Positions 54,378 to 63,903 of a stretch of DNA of 64,000 bases are shown here, one piece after another (position 1 is the stretch's first letter; each line of letters begins with the position of its first letter). This DNA is from Methylophaga sp. GTDB lineage: Bacteria > Pseudomonadota > Gammaproteobacteria > Nitrosococcales > Methylophagaceae. The notes beneath the pieces were generated by a model. It saw nothing but the letters and a program-made list of their open reading frames with translations, was not told the origin of the DNA and ran no database searches. Position numbers and translations under genes: made by a program. Where the stretch lies: the NCBI GenBank assembly GCA_002733505.1, contig NVVW01000009.1, positions 23,369 to 87,368 on the forward strand, read 5' to 3'.

Positions 54378-57300
54378 TTAGAGTAGTTTTTCTTTATTTA
54401 ATATCGCTATAAGATCATCAAAAATGATTTGCAGTTGTTTTAACTGGTCAAGGGCTATTGGGTAGTGACCTGTTAAATAACTGCCCATGGTTTTTTCAGC
54501 TAAAGCAAATAATTCATCATGTGATTGCTGTATTTTATTTAACCATGATTCTTCAAATAGTTGTCCCTTTCTTAGTTGGCTAATCCAAGCGCCAAGGTGG
54601 CATAGTGCTAGGGGGGATTGTGGTTTTATTTTACCTGAAGATGCTATTGTGGCTTTGATATTATCAAACCACTTGCCCGTTGTGAACTCAAGAATTTTGA
54701 CTTTTTTATCTAATAGCGATTGTTGTTTATTGCCAAATTCAATCCATTGATAATGGGGCTTATAATTTTTAAGCCATAAGGGTATATCTTGTGCAGGCAT
54801 CGCTTTCGATATGCCATAGCCTTGCGCTTGGTCACAGCCCATTGCAAGCAACATTAGACCCTGATTAATTGTTTCAACACCTTCAGCAATGATTTCGCGA
54901 TTAAAGGAATCTGCTAAACTAATAATGCCATCAATAATAACAAAATCATTAGGAATATCTAATAAATCACGCACAAAAGATCGATCAATCTTTATTGTTT
55001 GAACAGACAAATTACGTAAGTGTGTTAATGAGGAGTAGCCCGTTCCAAAATCATCTAGGGCAAGGCTTACACCTAATGAATCGTGGCATATTTTGATTAT
55101 ATTGCTGATAGTGTTTATATCACCTAAGGCGCTACTTTCTAAAATTTCTAATTGCAGTAGCTGTGGGTTAATTTCAGGGTGATCAGCTAGCGCTTTTTCA
55201 AGATGGGAAATAAATGAGGCTGATTGCAAGTGATTTGGAGAAATATTGACACTAACTTCAAGCTCGATGCCTTGTTGATGCCATATATTCATTTGTGATA
55301 AGGCTTCTTCGATTACCCATACGCCTATTTTGTTTTCTAAATTTGTATTTTCAGCGGCGGGTAAGAAATCAAGGGGAAATAGCATGCCTTTTTCTGGATG
55401 TTGCCACCGGATAAGGGCTTCCATACCAAATACTTTACCTGTCTTCATATTTATTTTAGGTTGGTAGTGCAGACAAAACTGATCATGTTGAAGAGCATGT
55501 TGTAGCTGTTGTTGTTGTTGCTGTTGCTGATTTTTTTGCATATCATCTAATCTATCAAACAAACGGTATTGATTTTTACCTGCTTGTTTTGCTTGGTACA
55601 TTGCATGATCAGCGTGGCGGGTTAGCGTATCAATATCGCTATCATCTAAGGGATATAATGTGACACCAATTGATACACTAATAGTATGTGTGTAGCCATT
55701 AATAGAATAAGGTTTAGCAACGGAGTGAAGAATACGTGTTAATGTTTGTTCACATTGCCCAAAAGAATCAATATTTCCTATTAACAATGTGAATTCATCA
55801 CCACCCTGGCGAGAAACCGTATCCTCTTCACGAAGATTAGATGAAATACGTCGTGCTACTTCGATTAGGATTTTGTCACCGACTTCGTGACCATAATTAT
55901 CATTAATGGGTTTGAAGTTATCCAGGTCAAGAAAACAAATAGCCAGTAACGTTTCGCTTCGTTTGCTATGTGCAACAGCTTGATTAAAGCGATCAACAAA
56001 CAGTGTACGATTAGGTAGTTTTGTTAAGGCATCATAATGTGCCATAAATTTAAGCGCATCCTGCTGTTGCTTTTGCTCAGTAATATCATTAACCAGTATG
56101 AATCGATGTGTGGTTTGACCAAGGTTATTAACTATTTGAGTAATGGTCACCGAGGCAAGCTTTTCCTCACCACTTTTCATTCTATTCCATACTTCACCTT
56201 GCCAGCTACTGTTGTGGACAATGGATTGCCGTATGTTTTCATAAAAACTAAAGGGATATTGATGTGCTTCAGATCGGAATATTTGTGCAGGTTTGCCAAC
56301 AAGCTCAGTCTTTAGGTAACCGGTATTTGTGCATATTATAGGGTTCGCATCAATAATAATATCATTTTTATCCACTAAAAGTATGCCTTCATGACTATCA
56401 CGAAACATATGTGCAAATAGTACAAGCCTTTCTTCATTACTTTGCCGTTCTAGCTCGATAGATGCTCTAACCGCAAGGCTTTTTAAAAGTGCTGTCGTAT
56501 GCGGGTTTTCAGCCATTGCTTGATCATTAATGATTGAAATTAAACCTAAAACTTCATTGTTCTTATTTCTAAGCGGCACACCTAGGTAACTTCTTGCTTG
56601 CATCTGAACTAACATCTGATCATCAGGAAAAAGTTGCTGAATATTATCAGCATATAATTCGCCGCCCATATCGGTAATGATTGTTTCACAAGGCGTCCCT
56701 GCTAAATCATAGCTGATATTTTCTATAAATTGATCCTTCGCCCATAATGCCAATGTGATTGCTTGCGTGAGATCAGTATTGACTGTGGCAATAAGTGCGT
56801 AGCGCATATCATAGGAAAGCGCCAGTTGTCGGACAATGGTTTTGAAAATGTCTTCGCTTGATGAGCCAGCTGATTCAGCCAGCACTTGTAAAACTAATTC
56901 ACTACGTTTCTGGTTGGTAATATCTCTATTTATACCGACTACCGTAAGTGGGTTACCGTCACTATCACGTTCAATCACTTGTCCACTTGAATGGATCCAC
57001 GCCCAATTACCACTTATAGTTTTCCGTCTAAATTCTAGTTCTACCGTTTCGTCAGATTGACTATTCTGAAAGAACTTTTCCATAGTTGCATCCCTATCAT
57101 CGGGATGAATAGAGTTTTTCCAATTATCAATGGTCGATACTTGGTCTTTGTGTATGCCTAAGAGAGCAGAGTACTCTTCGCTTGCTTTTATTACTCCTGT
57201 CTGCACATTAATTTCAAACCAAGCTTGTTTTGCAGATTGTAAGGCGCGTTCGAGTCGTTGTTGATTTTTAGTTAGTGTTATTGATTTCTGTTGTAGCTGT

Positions 57301-57977
57301 AGTTCTAACTCTGATACTTTCCGGCTAATATATTGTTTGGAAACTAGGTATATTGGATAAGCAAACAATAGAAAAAGTAGAGCAAATGCAATTATTTTAT
57401 AAAGGTGTTGGTTTAACAATGTTTGAATGTGCGTTGTCGAGAGATCGGCGGCGGCAAGATAAAATGTACCGTCTGCTGAATAACGAGGAATGAAGCTGCT
57501 GCGAAAACTTCCCCATTGGTCGGTATATTCTAGAAAAGCCTTTTTCTTAGTATCAAATATTTCAAATATGCGTGGGTCGGCATCATCGTAATGATCAAAA
57601 TAATCACTTAATTCTTCACTCGATTGGCGTTCTTGTGGTGTGGCACTAGATGAAGTGAAAAGTATTTTGTTGTCACGCAATATTAGAGAGTAAAGATAAA
57701 CAATGTCTGTGCTGTCTGTGTAGTTGGATAAAGTAAGCCTATTTTGAGTATCTTCCTGATCTGATAGTTGGCCATCTGCCATATTCTGATGATGCAATTT
57801 ATCGGGTAATAGCAGTGATGCAGTGAGAGCAGCCATTTCAAGCTTTTGATCCAATGCTACATAAAGTGCAGATTTTTCTTGACTAAAACTATAATAAGCA
57901 AAAGTAAACACCCATAGAATATAGATGGCTACCGCAATAAATATGCGATATTTTAAAGGGATATTTAGAAGTGACAC
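54378..57977 (-). CDS. Membrane GGDEF-EAL protein with PAS and GAF domains
   Basis: 1199 residues. Two membrane helices (about 10-28 and 193-212) enclose a periplasmic sensor region. Then PAS (about 250-365, EEYSALLGIHKDQVST), GAF (about 385-520), PAS (about 530-645), GGDEF (about 655-820, with intact RQGGDEFTLL) and EAL (about 835-1085, with GMEALIRWQHPEKG and DDFGTGYSSL). A poly-Gln run of nine or so joins GGDEF and EAL. The C-terminal 110 residues carry CHLGAW, as in CZB zinc-binding domains, but a clear HxxxH is missing. Both c-di-GMP enzyme motifs are intact; which dominates is unknown. Confidence 0.88.
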   Translation of the reverse strand: MSLLNIPLKYRIFIAVAIYILWVFTFAYYSFSQEKSALYVALDQKLEMAALTASLLLPDKLHHQNMADGQLSDQEDTQNRLTLSNYTDSTDIVYLYSLILRDNKILFTSSSATPQERQSSEELSDYFDHYDDADPRIFEIFDTKKKAFLEYTDQWGSFRSSFIPRYSADGTFYLAAADLSTTHIQTLLNQHLYKIIAFALLFLLFAYPIYLVSKQYISRKVSELELQLQQKSITLTKNQQRLERALQSAKQAWFEINVQTGVIKASEEYSALLGIHKDQVSTIDNWKNSIHPDDRDATMEKFFQNSQSDETVELEFRRKTISGNWAWIHSSGQVIERDSDGNPLTVVGINRDITNQKRSELVLQVLAESAGSSSEDIFKTIVRQLALSYDMRYALIATVNTDLTQAITLALWAKDQFIENISYDLAGTPCETIITDMGGELYADNIQQLFPDDQMLVQMQARSYLGVPLRNKNNEVLGLISIINDQAMAENPHTTALLKSLAVRASIELERQSNEERLVLFAHMFRDSHEGILLVDKNDIIIDANPIICTNTGYLKTELVGKPAQIFRSEAHQYPFSFYENIRQSIVHNSSWQGEVWNRMKSGEEKLASVTITQIVNNLGQTTHRFILVNDITEQKQQQDALKFMAHYDALTKLPNRTLFVDRFNQAVAHSKRSETLLAICFLDLDNFKPINDNYGHEVGDKILIEVARRISSNLREEDTVSRQGGDEFTLLIGNIDSFGQCEQTLTRILHSVAKPYSINGYTHTISVSIGVTLYPLDDSDIDTLTRHADHAMYQAKQAGKNQYRLFDRLDDMQKNQQQQQQQQLQHALQHDQFCLHYQPKINMKTGKVFGMEALIRWQHPEKGMLFPLDFLPAAENTNLENKIGVWVIEEALSQMNIWHQQGIELEVSVNISPNHLQSASFISHLEKALADHPEINPQLLQLEILESSALGDINTISNIIKICHDSLGVSLALDDFGTGYSSLTHLRNLSVQTIKIDRSFVRDLLDIPNDFVIIDGIISLADSFNREIIAEGVETINQGLMLLAMGCDQAQGYGISKAMPAQDIPLWLKNYKPHYQWIEFGNKQQSLLDKKVKILEFTTGKWFDNIKATIASSGKIKPQSPLALCHLGAWISQLRKGQLFEESWLNKIQQSHDELFALAEKTMGSYLTGHYPIALDQLKQLQIIFDDLIAILNKEKLL

Positions 57978-58016
57978 GGCTAAAAAGGTAATCCTCGAAA
58001 GAGTCTAAAATTATAA

Positions 58017-58179
58017 TATACCCGTTATCATTCTAAATGCAGATTTTTAGGGCGTATAATCGATGTGATAGCAAGGCATAATAGTAATGTAATAGTTATT
58101 CTATTGCTCACTATTATAACGCAGCTAGCGCATTCAGTATGCGTGCTAAAAATTTGCATTTAGAATGATAACGGGTATA
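58017..58179. repeat. TATACCC element A', perfect 24-base arms
   Basis: 163 bases, the same length as element A, with perfectly complementary arms (58017-58040 and 58156-58179) that differ from A's arms at four positions. The shared interior is GCAAGGCATAATAGTAATG...CACTATTATAACG. It lies between the small gene ending at 58192 and the GGDEF-EAL gene. Confidence 0.8.
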
Positions 58180-58191
58180 TAGGACAGCATA

Positions 58192-58443
58192 TTATAGATA
58201 TTCAACAAATAATTCCGTGTCAGGATACGCTGTTTCAATACTTTCTATAGCGGTGACGATCTCTCTTTCATTAGTCGGATCAATTGATTTAGCTAGAATA
58301 TTTATGCGGATACCTAATGCGGATAATTGCTGTATCTCACCCTCGGACAGTATTCCATTATTGAGCCAAAGCGTGGCGGTGCTTTCAAGCACACTTTGTT
58401 TAGCATCTTCAAAGCCTGCTTGGGTAAATATCAGGTAGATCAT
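58192..58443 (-). CDS. Small protein of unknown function
   Basis: 83 residues, soluble. I do not recognise a family with confidence. It begins MIYLIFTQAGFEDAKQSV, has TATLWLNNGILSEGEIQQL and then ALGIRINILAKSIDPTN, and ends with an acidic helix. The alternating strand-helix pattern would suit a small Rossmann-like (DsrE-type) fold, which is only a guess. It starts 2 bases after the TRAP binding-protein gene, so the two are cotranscribed. An element A' hairpin 13 bases downstream could end the transcript. Confidence 0.6.
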   Translation of the reverse strand: MIYLIFTQAGFEDAKQSVLESTATLWLNNGILSEGEIQQLSALGIRINILAKSIDPTNEREIVTAIESIETAYPDTELFVEYL

Positions 58444-58445
58444 TA

Positions 58446-59537
58446 TTATTCAATAGCTAAATAAGCATTTTCAGAAATATCAGACCATGCGTCATTTTGC
58501 AGGCGGAATGCTTGATAAGCTTCATAAACACGTTTAAACTTAGGATTATTAGCCGCTTCTTCAGCTAATGTTTGGTCAGTAAGTGTTTTCAGTTTTGCTA
58601 ACACATCATCAGGAAAATGCTGGATCTGAATATTAGGGCGATCTTTTAATTGTTGCAATGCGGCCATATTCTTTTGTTCCATTTCAGAGAACATGCGTAG
58701 ATTCTCGGCCATAGCAGCATTGCTAACGATAGCTTGTAAATCTTTAGGTAAAGAATCCCATGCACGTTGATTCACCGTCAGCTCTAACACCGTACCGGGT
58801 TCATGCCAGCCGGGATAATAATAATGTTTCGCCGCACGATGAAGACCTAGACGTTGGTCATGAAAAGGTCCGAGCCATTCTGTAGCATCAATGGTATTAC
58901 GTTCTAAGGCAGTATAAACCTCGCTACCGGCAAGTAAGATGGGGTTACCTCCCGCTTTAGCAAATACTTTGCCGCCCAAGCCGGGAATACGCATTTTCAA
59001 ACCTTTAATATCATCAAGCGAATTGATTTCTTTATTAAACCAGCCACCCATTTGCACGCCACTATTCCCCATTGGGAATGGCATAACATGAAACGGTTTA
59101 TAGACTTCACGCCACAATTCTAAGCCGCCACCATCATAAAGCCAAGCATTCATACCGCGCGCGGTCATGCCAAAAGGAACAGAAGAGAAAAACTGTGCTT
59201 CTGGCACTTTACCTGCCCAGTAATAGGCACTGCCATGACCCATTTCAACCATGCCTTGTGATACCGCATCAAAGGTTTGCAGGGCAGGGATTAGTTCACC
59301 ACCGGCATACACTTTAATAGTAAGCCGGCCATTTGACATGATTTTAATGTTGTCAGCAAAACGTTCAACACCTTCTTGTAAAACAGGGAAGCCAGGTGGC
59401 CAAGTGGTGACCATTTTCCAGTTATAGGTTTTGCTACTCTCCACCGCTTGAACAGTTCTGCTTCCTGACTGTTCTTCGTTACATGCAGTAACAAAAAGAC
59501 TGAACGCTGTAATCAATAGAATAAAAGAATGTTTCAT
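58446..59537 (-). CDS. TRAP transporter substrate-binding lipoprotein (DctP family)
   Basis: 363 residues. The signal has a lipobox LFVTAC with Cys19, so it is likely lipid-anchored. The DctP domain (about 45-340) has WKMVTTWPPGFPVLQEGVERF, GGELIPALQTFDAVSQGMVEMGH, SLDDIKGLKMRIPGLGGKVF with the arginine that binds the carboxylate, and EVYTALERNTIDATEWLGPFHD. WPPGFP and the ATEWLGP segment match the group that binds 2-oxo or hydroxy acids. No DctQ or DctM membrane gene is adjacent; the downstream partner is a small unknown gene. Confidence 0.85.
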   Translation of the reverse strand: MKHSFILLITAFSLFVTACNEEQSGSRTVQAVESSKTYNWKMVTTWPPGFPVLQEGVERFADNIKIMSNGRLTIKVYAGGELIPALQTFDAVSQGMVEMGHGSAYYWAGKVPEAQFFSSVPFGMTARGMNAWLYDGGGLELWREVYKPFHVMPFPMGNSGVQMGGWFNKEINSLDDIKGLKMRIPGLGGKVFAKAGGNPILLAGSEVYTALERNTIDATEWLGPFHDQRLGLHRAAKHYYYPGWHEPGTVLELTVNQRAWDSLPKDLQAIVSNAAMAENLRMFSEMEQKNMAALQQLKDRPNIQIQHFPDDVLAKLKTLTDQTLAEEAANNPKFKRVYEAYQAFRLQNDAWSDISENAYLAIE

Positions 59538-59583
59538 ATGGTGTTCCTGATTGTATAATTATCTGTGAAGTTTAAATAAATTA

Positions 59584-59682
59584 TGTCATTGATCCTGCGG
59601 TTACTTCGTTTCCGCATGTTTTAAGCGGGAATCTATATTATGGAGCATAGATTCCGGCTAAAAGAATACCGGAATGACGGTA
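59584..59682 (-). repeat. GTCATTCC-type palindromic repeat, copy 2
   Basis: Inverse-oriented copy of the 6088-6188 element. On the plus strand it starts GTCATTGATCCTGCGGTTAC, has AGCGGGAATCTATATTATGGAGCATAGATTCCGGCT, and ends ACCGGAATGACGGTAC. It lies between uvrD and the TRAP binding-protein gene. Confidence 0.65.
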
Positions 59683-59702
59683 CTTTTCATTATTACACTA
59701 TT

Positions 59703-61877
59703 TCAAGCTTTTTCTAATTTAGCATAAGCAGTGACTAACCACTTGCTGCCTGCATGTTTAAAATTGACTTGAACACGGGCACTTTTGCCCGCGCCTTCAG
59801 TGTCGATAACGGTGCCAGCACCAAATTTATGGTGGTGCACTTGTTGACCGGGGTTAAAGCCCGTTTCATTAATGGCAGTGGTATGTTTGGGCGCTGAAAA
59901 CGTTGAATTGCCACTGCTAATGGTATTTTGCCTAGCCCGAATTTGTTCTACTCGTTCTGTTGGGATCTCACGTAAAAAACGAGAAGGGCTAGGTGACATT
60001 TCTTGACCATATAAAAACCGCGACTCGGTATGCATCAGATAGAGCGTGGTTCGGGCGCGCGTCATTCCCACATAACAAAGACGGCGTTCTTCCGCCAAGC
60101 GACTAGGATCATCACTACTTTTTTGGCCAGGGAATAAACCTTCTTCCATCCCCACCATAAAGACTACCGGAAATTCTAAACCTTTAGCTGAATGCAAGGT
60201 CATTAATTGCACGCAATCTTCCCATTGATCTGCCTGATTTTCACCGGCTTCTAATGCGGCATGAGATAGGAATGCATCAAGCAAAGGCATATCGGCCGTT
60301 TCTTCATCTTCAGGGCGTTCAAACATGCGGGTGGCGCTGATTAATTCATCTAAGTTTTCAATACGCCCCTGACCTTTTTCGGTTTTATCTTTTTCAAAAT
60401 GCGTCCGCAAACCACTTTCATCTATCACCAAAGTAGTGAGTTCATGCAGTGGTATAGTGTCATCTTCGGGTGTTAATGAATCGATTAAGGTTAAAAACCC
60501 GGTGAGGGCATTACCTGCTCGGGCAGTAAAAAATTTAGTTGCCAGCAAATCAACACAAGCTTGCCACATGGTTTGATTTTGTTCGCGGGCATAGTGACGC
60601 AATTGAGTCAGTGTTGCTGCCCCAATACCACGAGTAGGTGTATTCACCACCCGTTCAAACGCGGCATCATCATTGCGGTTGGCGATTAACCGCAAATAGG
60701 CTAAGACATCTTTAATTTCAGCGCGATCAAAAAAGCGCAGCCCACCATAAACACGATAGGGCATATTGGCTTGCATCAAGGCTTCTTCAATTACCCGTGA
60801 TTGGGCATTGGAACGATATAACACAGCATGATCCGCACGTTTTCCACCGGCATCAACCGCTGATTTTACTTGTTCTACTAAATAACTTGCTTCATCACGC
60901 TCGTTATAAGCGTTATAAAGCTGAATGAGTTTGCCATCATCATCATCGGTCCAAAGTTCTTTACCAAGGCGGTCACTATTATTGGAGATGACAGCATTGG
61001 CTCCAGCTAGAATATTACCGGTTGAACGATAGTTTTGCTCTAAGCGAATAGAGCTAGCATCGGTATAATCGTGATGGAATTTTTGAATGTTTTCAATTTT
61101 CGCACCGCGCCAGCCGTAAATAGATTGATCATCATCACCGACAATAAATAAATGACCGCTATCACCAGCAAGCAAGCGTAACCATGCATATTGAATGGCA
61201 TTGGTATCTTGGAATTCATCCACTAAAACTTGCTGAAAACGTTGTTGATAAGTGGCAAGAATATCAGGGCGTTTTAGCCATAATTCATGGCTACGCAGTA
61301 AGATCTCACCAAAATCGATCACGCCCGCCCGTTGGCAAGCATCTTCATAGGCCTGATAAATAGCCAGCATTTTCTGCGAATAAGGATCATTGCCTGCTTG
61401 AATATGTTTGCATCGCAAGCCTTCATCTTTCTGCGAGTTGATATACCACTGTGCTTGTTTGGGCGGCCATTGCGCTTCGTCTAACTCCATGCCACGAATA
61501 ATGCGCTTTAGCATACGCAGCTGATCATCGCTATCTAAGATTTGGAAATTTTGCGGTAGATCAGCATCCTTCCAATGGGCACGTAGTAGTCGGTGTGCTA
61601 ATCCATGAAACGTACCTACCCACATGCCGCCAATAGGGAATCCAAGCACGTCCTCAATTTTGCCACGCATTTCTTTGGCGGCTTTATTAGTGAAGGTAAC
61701 GGCTAGAATATTGGCGGGTGATAGGTTTTCGGCTTGAATCAGCCAAGCGATGCGATGCACCAAAATACGTGTTTTACCACTGCCCGCACCGGCTAAAATT
61801 CGGACATGGCCTAGTGGTGCCGCAACGGCTTCACGTTGCGGTTTATTTAAACCATCGAGTAGTTCTGAAACATCCAT
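59703..61877 (-). CDS. uvrD: DNA helicase II UvrD
   Basis: 724 residues, normal length. An SF1A 3'-5' helicase of nucleotide excision and mismatch repair. The Q motif is GLNKPQREAVAA, Walker A is AGAGSGKTR (Lys35), Walker B is VDEFQDTN, and further motifs are VGDDDQSIYGWRGA, LEQNYRS, TLHSAKGLEFPVVF and YVGMTRAR. The C-terminal domain with GTVIDTEGAGKSARVQVNF is the UvrD Tudor-like RNA-polymerase contact. It follows trxA but a terminator separates them. Confidence 0.96.
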   Translation of the reverse strand: MDVSELLDGLNKPQREAVAAPLGHVRILAGAGSGKTRILVHRIAWLIQAENLSPANILAVTFTNKAAKEMRGKIEDVLGFPIGGMWVGTFHGLAHRLLRAHWKDADLPQNFQILDSDDQLRMLKRIIRGMELDEAQWPPKQAQWYINSQKDEGLRCKHIQAGNDPYSQKMLAIYQAYEDACQRAGVIDFGEILLRSHELWLKRPDILATYQQRFQQVLVDEFQDTNAIQYAWLRLLAGDSGHLFIVGDDDQSIYGWRGAKIENIQKFHHDYTDASSIRLEQNYRSTGNILAGANAVISNNSDRLGKELWTDDDDGKLIQLYNAYNERDEASYLVEQVKSAVDAGGKRADHAVLYRSNAQSRVIEEALMQANMPYRVYGGLRFFDRAEIKDVLAYLRLIANRNDDAAFERVVNTPTRGIGAATLTQLRHYAREQNQTMWQACVDLLATKFFTARAGNALTGFLTLIDSLTPEDDTIPLHELTTLVIDESGLRTHFEKDKTEKGQGRIENLDELISATRMFERPEDEETADMPLLDAFLSHAALEAGENQADQWEDCVQLMTLHSAKGLEFPVVFMVGMEEGLFPGQKSSDDPSRLAEERRLCYVGMTRARTTLYLMHTESRFLYGQEMSPSPSRFLREIPTERVEQIRARQNTISSGNSTFSAPKHTTAINETGFNPGQQVHHHKFGAGTVIDTEGAGKSARVQVNFKHAGSKWLVTAYAKLEKA

Positions 61878-61908
61878 ATAAATTTAAGCTTATTGGGTAG
61901 TTAGAGAC

Positions 61909-61944
61909 AGAAAAACACTGAATACGCCTAGCATATTCAGTGTT
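61909..61944 (-). terminator. Intrinsic terminator of trxA
   Basis: On the minus strand AACACTGAATA (61944-61934) pairs over 11 bases with TATTCAGTGTT (61924-61914), loop of 9, followed by TTT CTG. It lies between the trxA stop and the uvrD start. Confidence 0.8.
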
Positions 61945-61992
61945 CAGACACTTCCTGTATACAAGACTTCCACGCGGAAATCTTAACGGGTT

Positions 61993-62319
61993 TTATAGGT
62001 TGCTATCTAAAAATGCCGTTAACTGAGATTTTGTTAAAGCGCCGACTTTAGTTGCCTCAATTTCACCATCTTTAAAAAGCATAAGCGTTGGGATGCCACG
62101 AATACCATAACGAGGTGGTGTTTCTGAATTTTCATCAATATTCAGTTTGCAGATATTTAGTTTGCCAGCGTATTCCGCGCCAATTTCTTCTAGAATAGGG
62201 GCAATCATTTTACAAGGGCCACACCATTCAGCCCAGTAATCAACTAATACAGGTAAGTCAGACTGCAATACTTGGCTTTCAAAATCGCCATCAGTCACAT
62301 TGGTGACATTTTCGCTCAT
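61993..62319 (-). CDS. trxA: Thioredoxin 1
   Basis: 108 residues, full length. Cytoplasmic disulfide reductase with the active site WCGPC (Trp32-Cys36) in [16 protein letters not shown], the buried Asp (VLVDYW), and the cis-Pro loop [18 protein letters not shown] stands 8 bases before the ATG. It is divergent from rhlB, the arrangement seen in E. coli; rho is not in the window. Confidence 0.97.
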   Translation of the reverse strand: MSENVTNVTDGDFESQVLQSDLPVLVDYWAEWCGPCKMIAPILEEIGAEYAGKLNICKLNIDENSETPPRYGIRGIPTLMLFKDGEIEATKVGALTKSQLTAFLDSNL

Positions 62320-62453
62320 GTTTCTTTCTCCAGTGTTATATATGTTTAAGAATAAAATTAAATTTTCACCCTTAAGCTATTGGAAGGTTATACTTTCTCC
62401 ATTCCAATTTAAAGATATTTTTTCTGATCATCAAAGGTAATGCAAGTATTTCT

Positions 62454-63743
62454 ATGAGTACACATTTAACAGAGCAGGCTTTTTCGTCATTGCCTTTGCA
62501 TGAAACCCTGCAAAAAGGCTTACAGAGTGCTGGCTTTGAGTTTTGCACACCGATTCAAGCTCAATCACTACCGTTACTATTAGCAGGCAAGGATGTGGCG
62601 GGGCAAGCGCAAACGGGAACAGGCAAAACCATTGCCTTTTTATTGGCCACATTTCAGCGATTATTAACAACTGAGCCGCCTAAAAACTGGAATGGTAAGC
62701 AGCCCAGAGCATTCATTTTAGCGCCGACCAGAGAGCTTGCTAATCAAATTGCCAAAGATGCGCACTTATTGAATAAGGAAGCTAAATTGCGCATTGTGGT
62801 GGCTTATGGTGGCAAGGACTACGATAAACAAAAAACAGCTATTACTGACGGTGTTGATATTTTAATTGGCACGCCGGGACGCTTACTTGATTATCATAAA
62901 CAGCATGTATTTAACCTAAAGTCGGTTCAGGCTGTTGTTCTAGATGAAGCGGATCGTATGTTTGATCTTGGTTTTATTAAAGATGTACGCTATTTCTTGC
63001 GTCGTGTACCTGCGCCCACTGAGCGTTTAGGTATGTTGTTTTCAGCGACATTAAGTTTTAAAGTTGCTGAACTTGCCTATGAGCATATGAATAACCCTGT
63101 GAAGGTTGAAGTGGCCGCAGGTAAGATCGCCGGTGATAATATTGAAGAAAGTGTTTATTACCCCGCTAATGAAGAAAAAGTTCCTTTATTACTGGCATTA
63201 ATTAAGCGTATTGAGCCACAGAGAAGTATTGTATTTGTGAACACTAAACGCACTGCAGATAGGGTGTGGGGTTTTTTAGAGGGCAATGGCCATAAAGCCG
63301 CGTTATTATCAGGTGATGTGCCGCAGAAAAAACGTGAAAGTTTGTTAAAACGTTTTCAAGAGGGTGAGTTTCCCTTTTTAGTGGCAACAGATGTGGCGGC
63401 TCGTGGCTTGCATATTCCGGCAGTGAGTCATGTCTTTAACTATGATCTACCTCAAGATGCTGAAGATTATGTACATCGTATTGGGCGAACAGCTCGAGCC
63501 GGAGCCAGTGGTGTAGCCATCACCTTTGCTTGTGAAGACTATGCATTCACATTGCCAGATATTGAAGCTTATATTAAACATAAGTTACCTGTTGCAACCA
63601 CATCAGATGAGCAATTGGAACAGCCTCAACCGGCCAAAAGACCTGAAAAGAGACCTCTTCCACCGCAACGGAGAAAGCAAGGAAACAGTGGCAATAGCAA
63701 TCATTCATCACGCTCAAGATATAAACCTAACAATAAAAAATAA
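62454..63743 (+). CDS. rhlB: ATP-dependent RNA helicase RhlB
   Basis: 429 residues. The degradosome-type DEAD-box helicase. The N-terminus [14 protein letters not shown] and [29 protein letters not shown] follow E. coli RhlB closely, as do [53 protein letters not shown] and [13 protein letters not shown]. The C-terminus is a Pro/Arg/Asn-rich disordered tail ([18 protein letters not shown]). The divergent position from trxA supports the assignment. Confidence 0.94.
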   Translation: MSTHLTEQAFSSLPLHETLQKGLQSAGFEFCTPIQAQSLPLLLAGKDVAGQAQTGTGKTIAFLLATFQRLLTTEPPKNWNGKQPRAFILAPTRELANQIAKDAHLLNKEAKLRIVVAYGGKDYDKQKTAITDGVDILIGTPGRLLDYHKQHVFNLKSVQAVVLDEADRMFDLGFIKDVRYFLRRVPAPTERLGMLFSATLSFKVAELAYEHMNNPVKVEVAAGKIAGDNIEESVYYPANEEKVPLLLALIKRIEPQRSIVFVNTKRTADRVWGFLEGNGHKAALLSGDVPQKKRESLLKRFQEGEFPFLVATDVAARGLHIPAVSHVFNYDLPQDAEDYVHRIGRTARAGASGVAITFACEDYAFTLPDIEAYIKHKLPVATTSDEQLEQPQPAKRPEKRPLPPQRRKQGNSGNSNHSSRSRYKPNNKK

Positions 63744-63762
63744 CAGTGTTTGGATGTCTCCC

Positions 63763-63903
63763 CATAACCATACAATATGTGCATTTTCACTCCTCCGTCA
63801 CTCCGGTATGTTTTAAGCCGGAGTCTTGTTTTTGCGGAGATCCCGGCTAAAAGTATACCGGGGTGACGAGGATTTTTTTTCAAATTGAAGTATCACGGGT
63901 ATA
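63763..63903. repeat. TATACCC element I, left end damaged
   Basis: Right end CACGGGTATA is intact, while the left TATACCC has decayed to ATAACCATACAATATGTGC. The interior CTCCGTCACTCCGGTATG, TTAAGCCGGAGTCTTG and CCGGCTAAAAGTATACCGG matches the reverse of element F. It follows the rhlB stop by about 20 bases. Confidence 0.7.
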
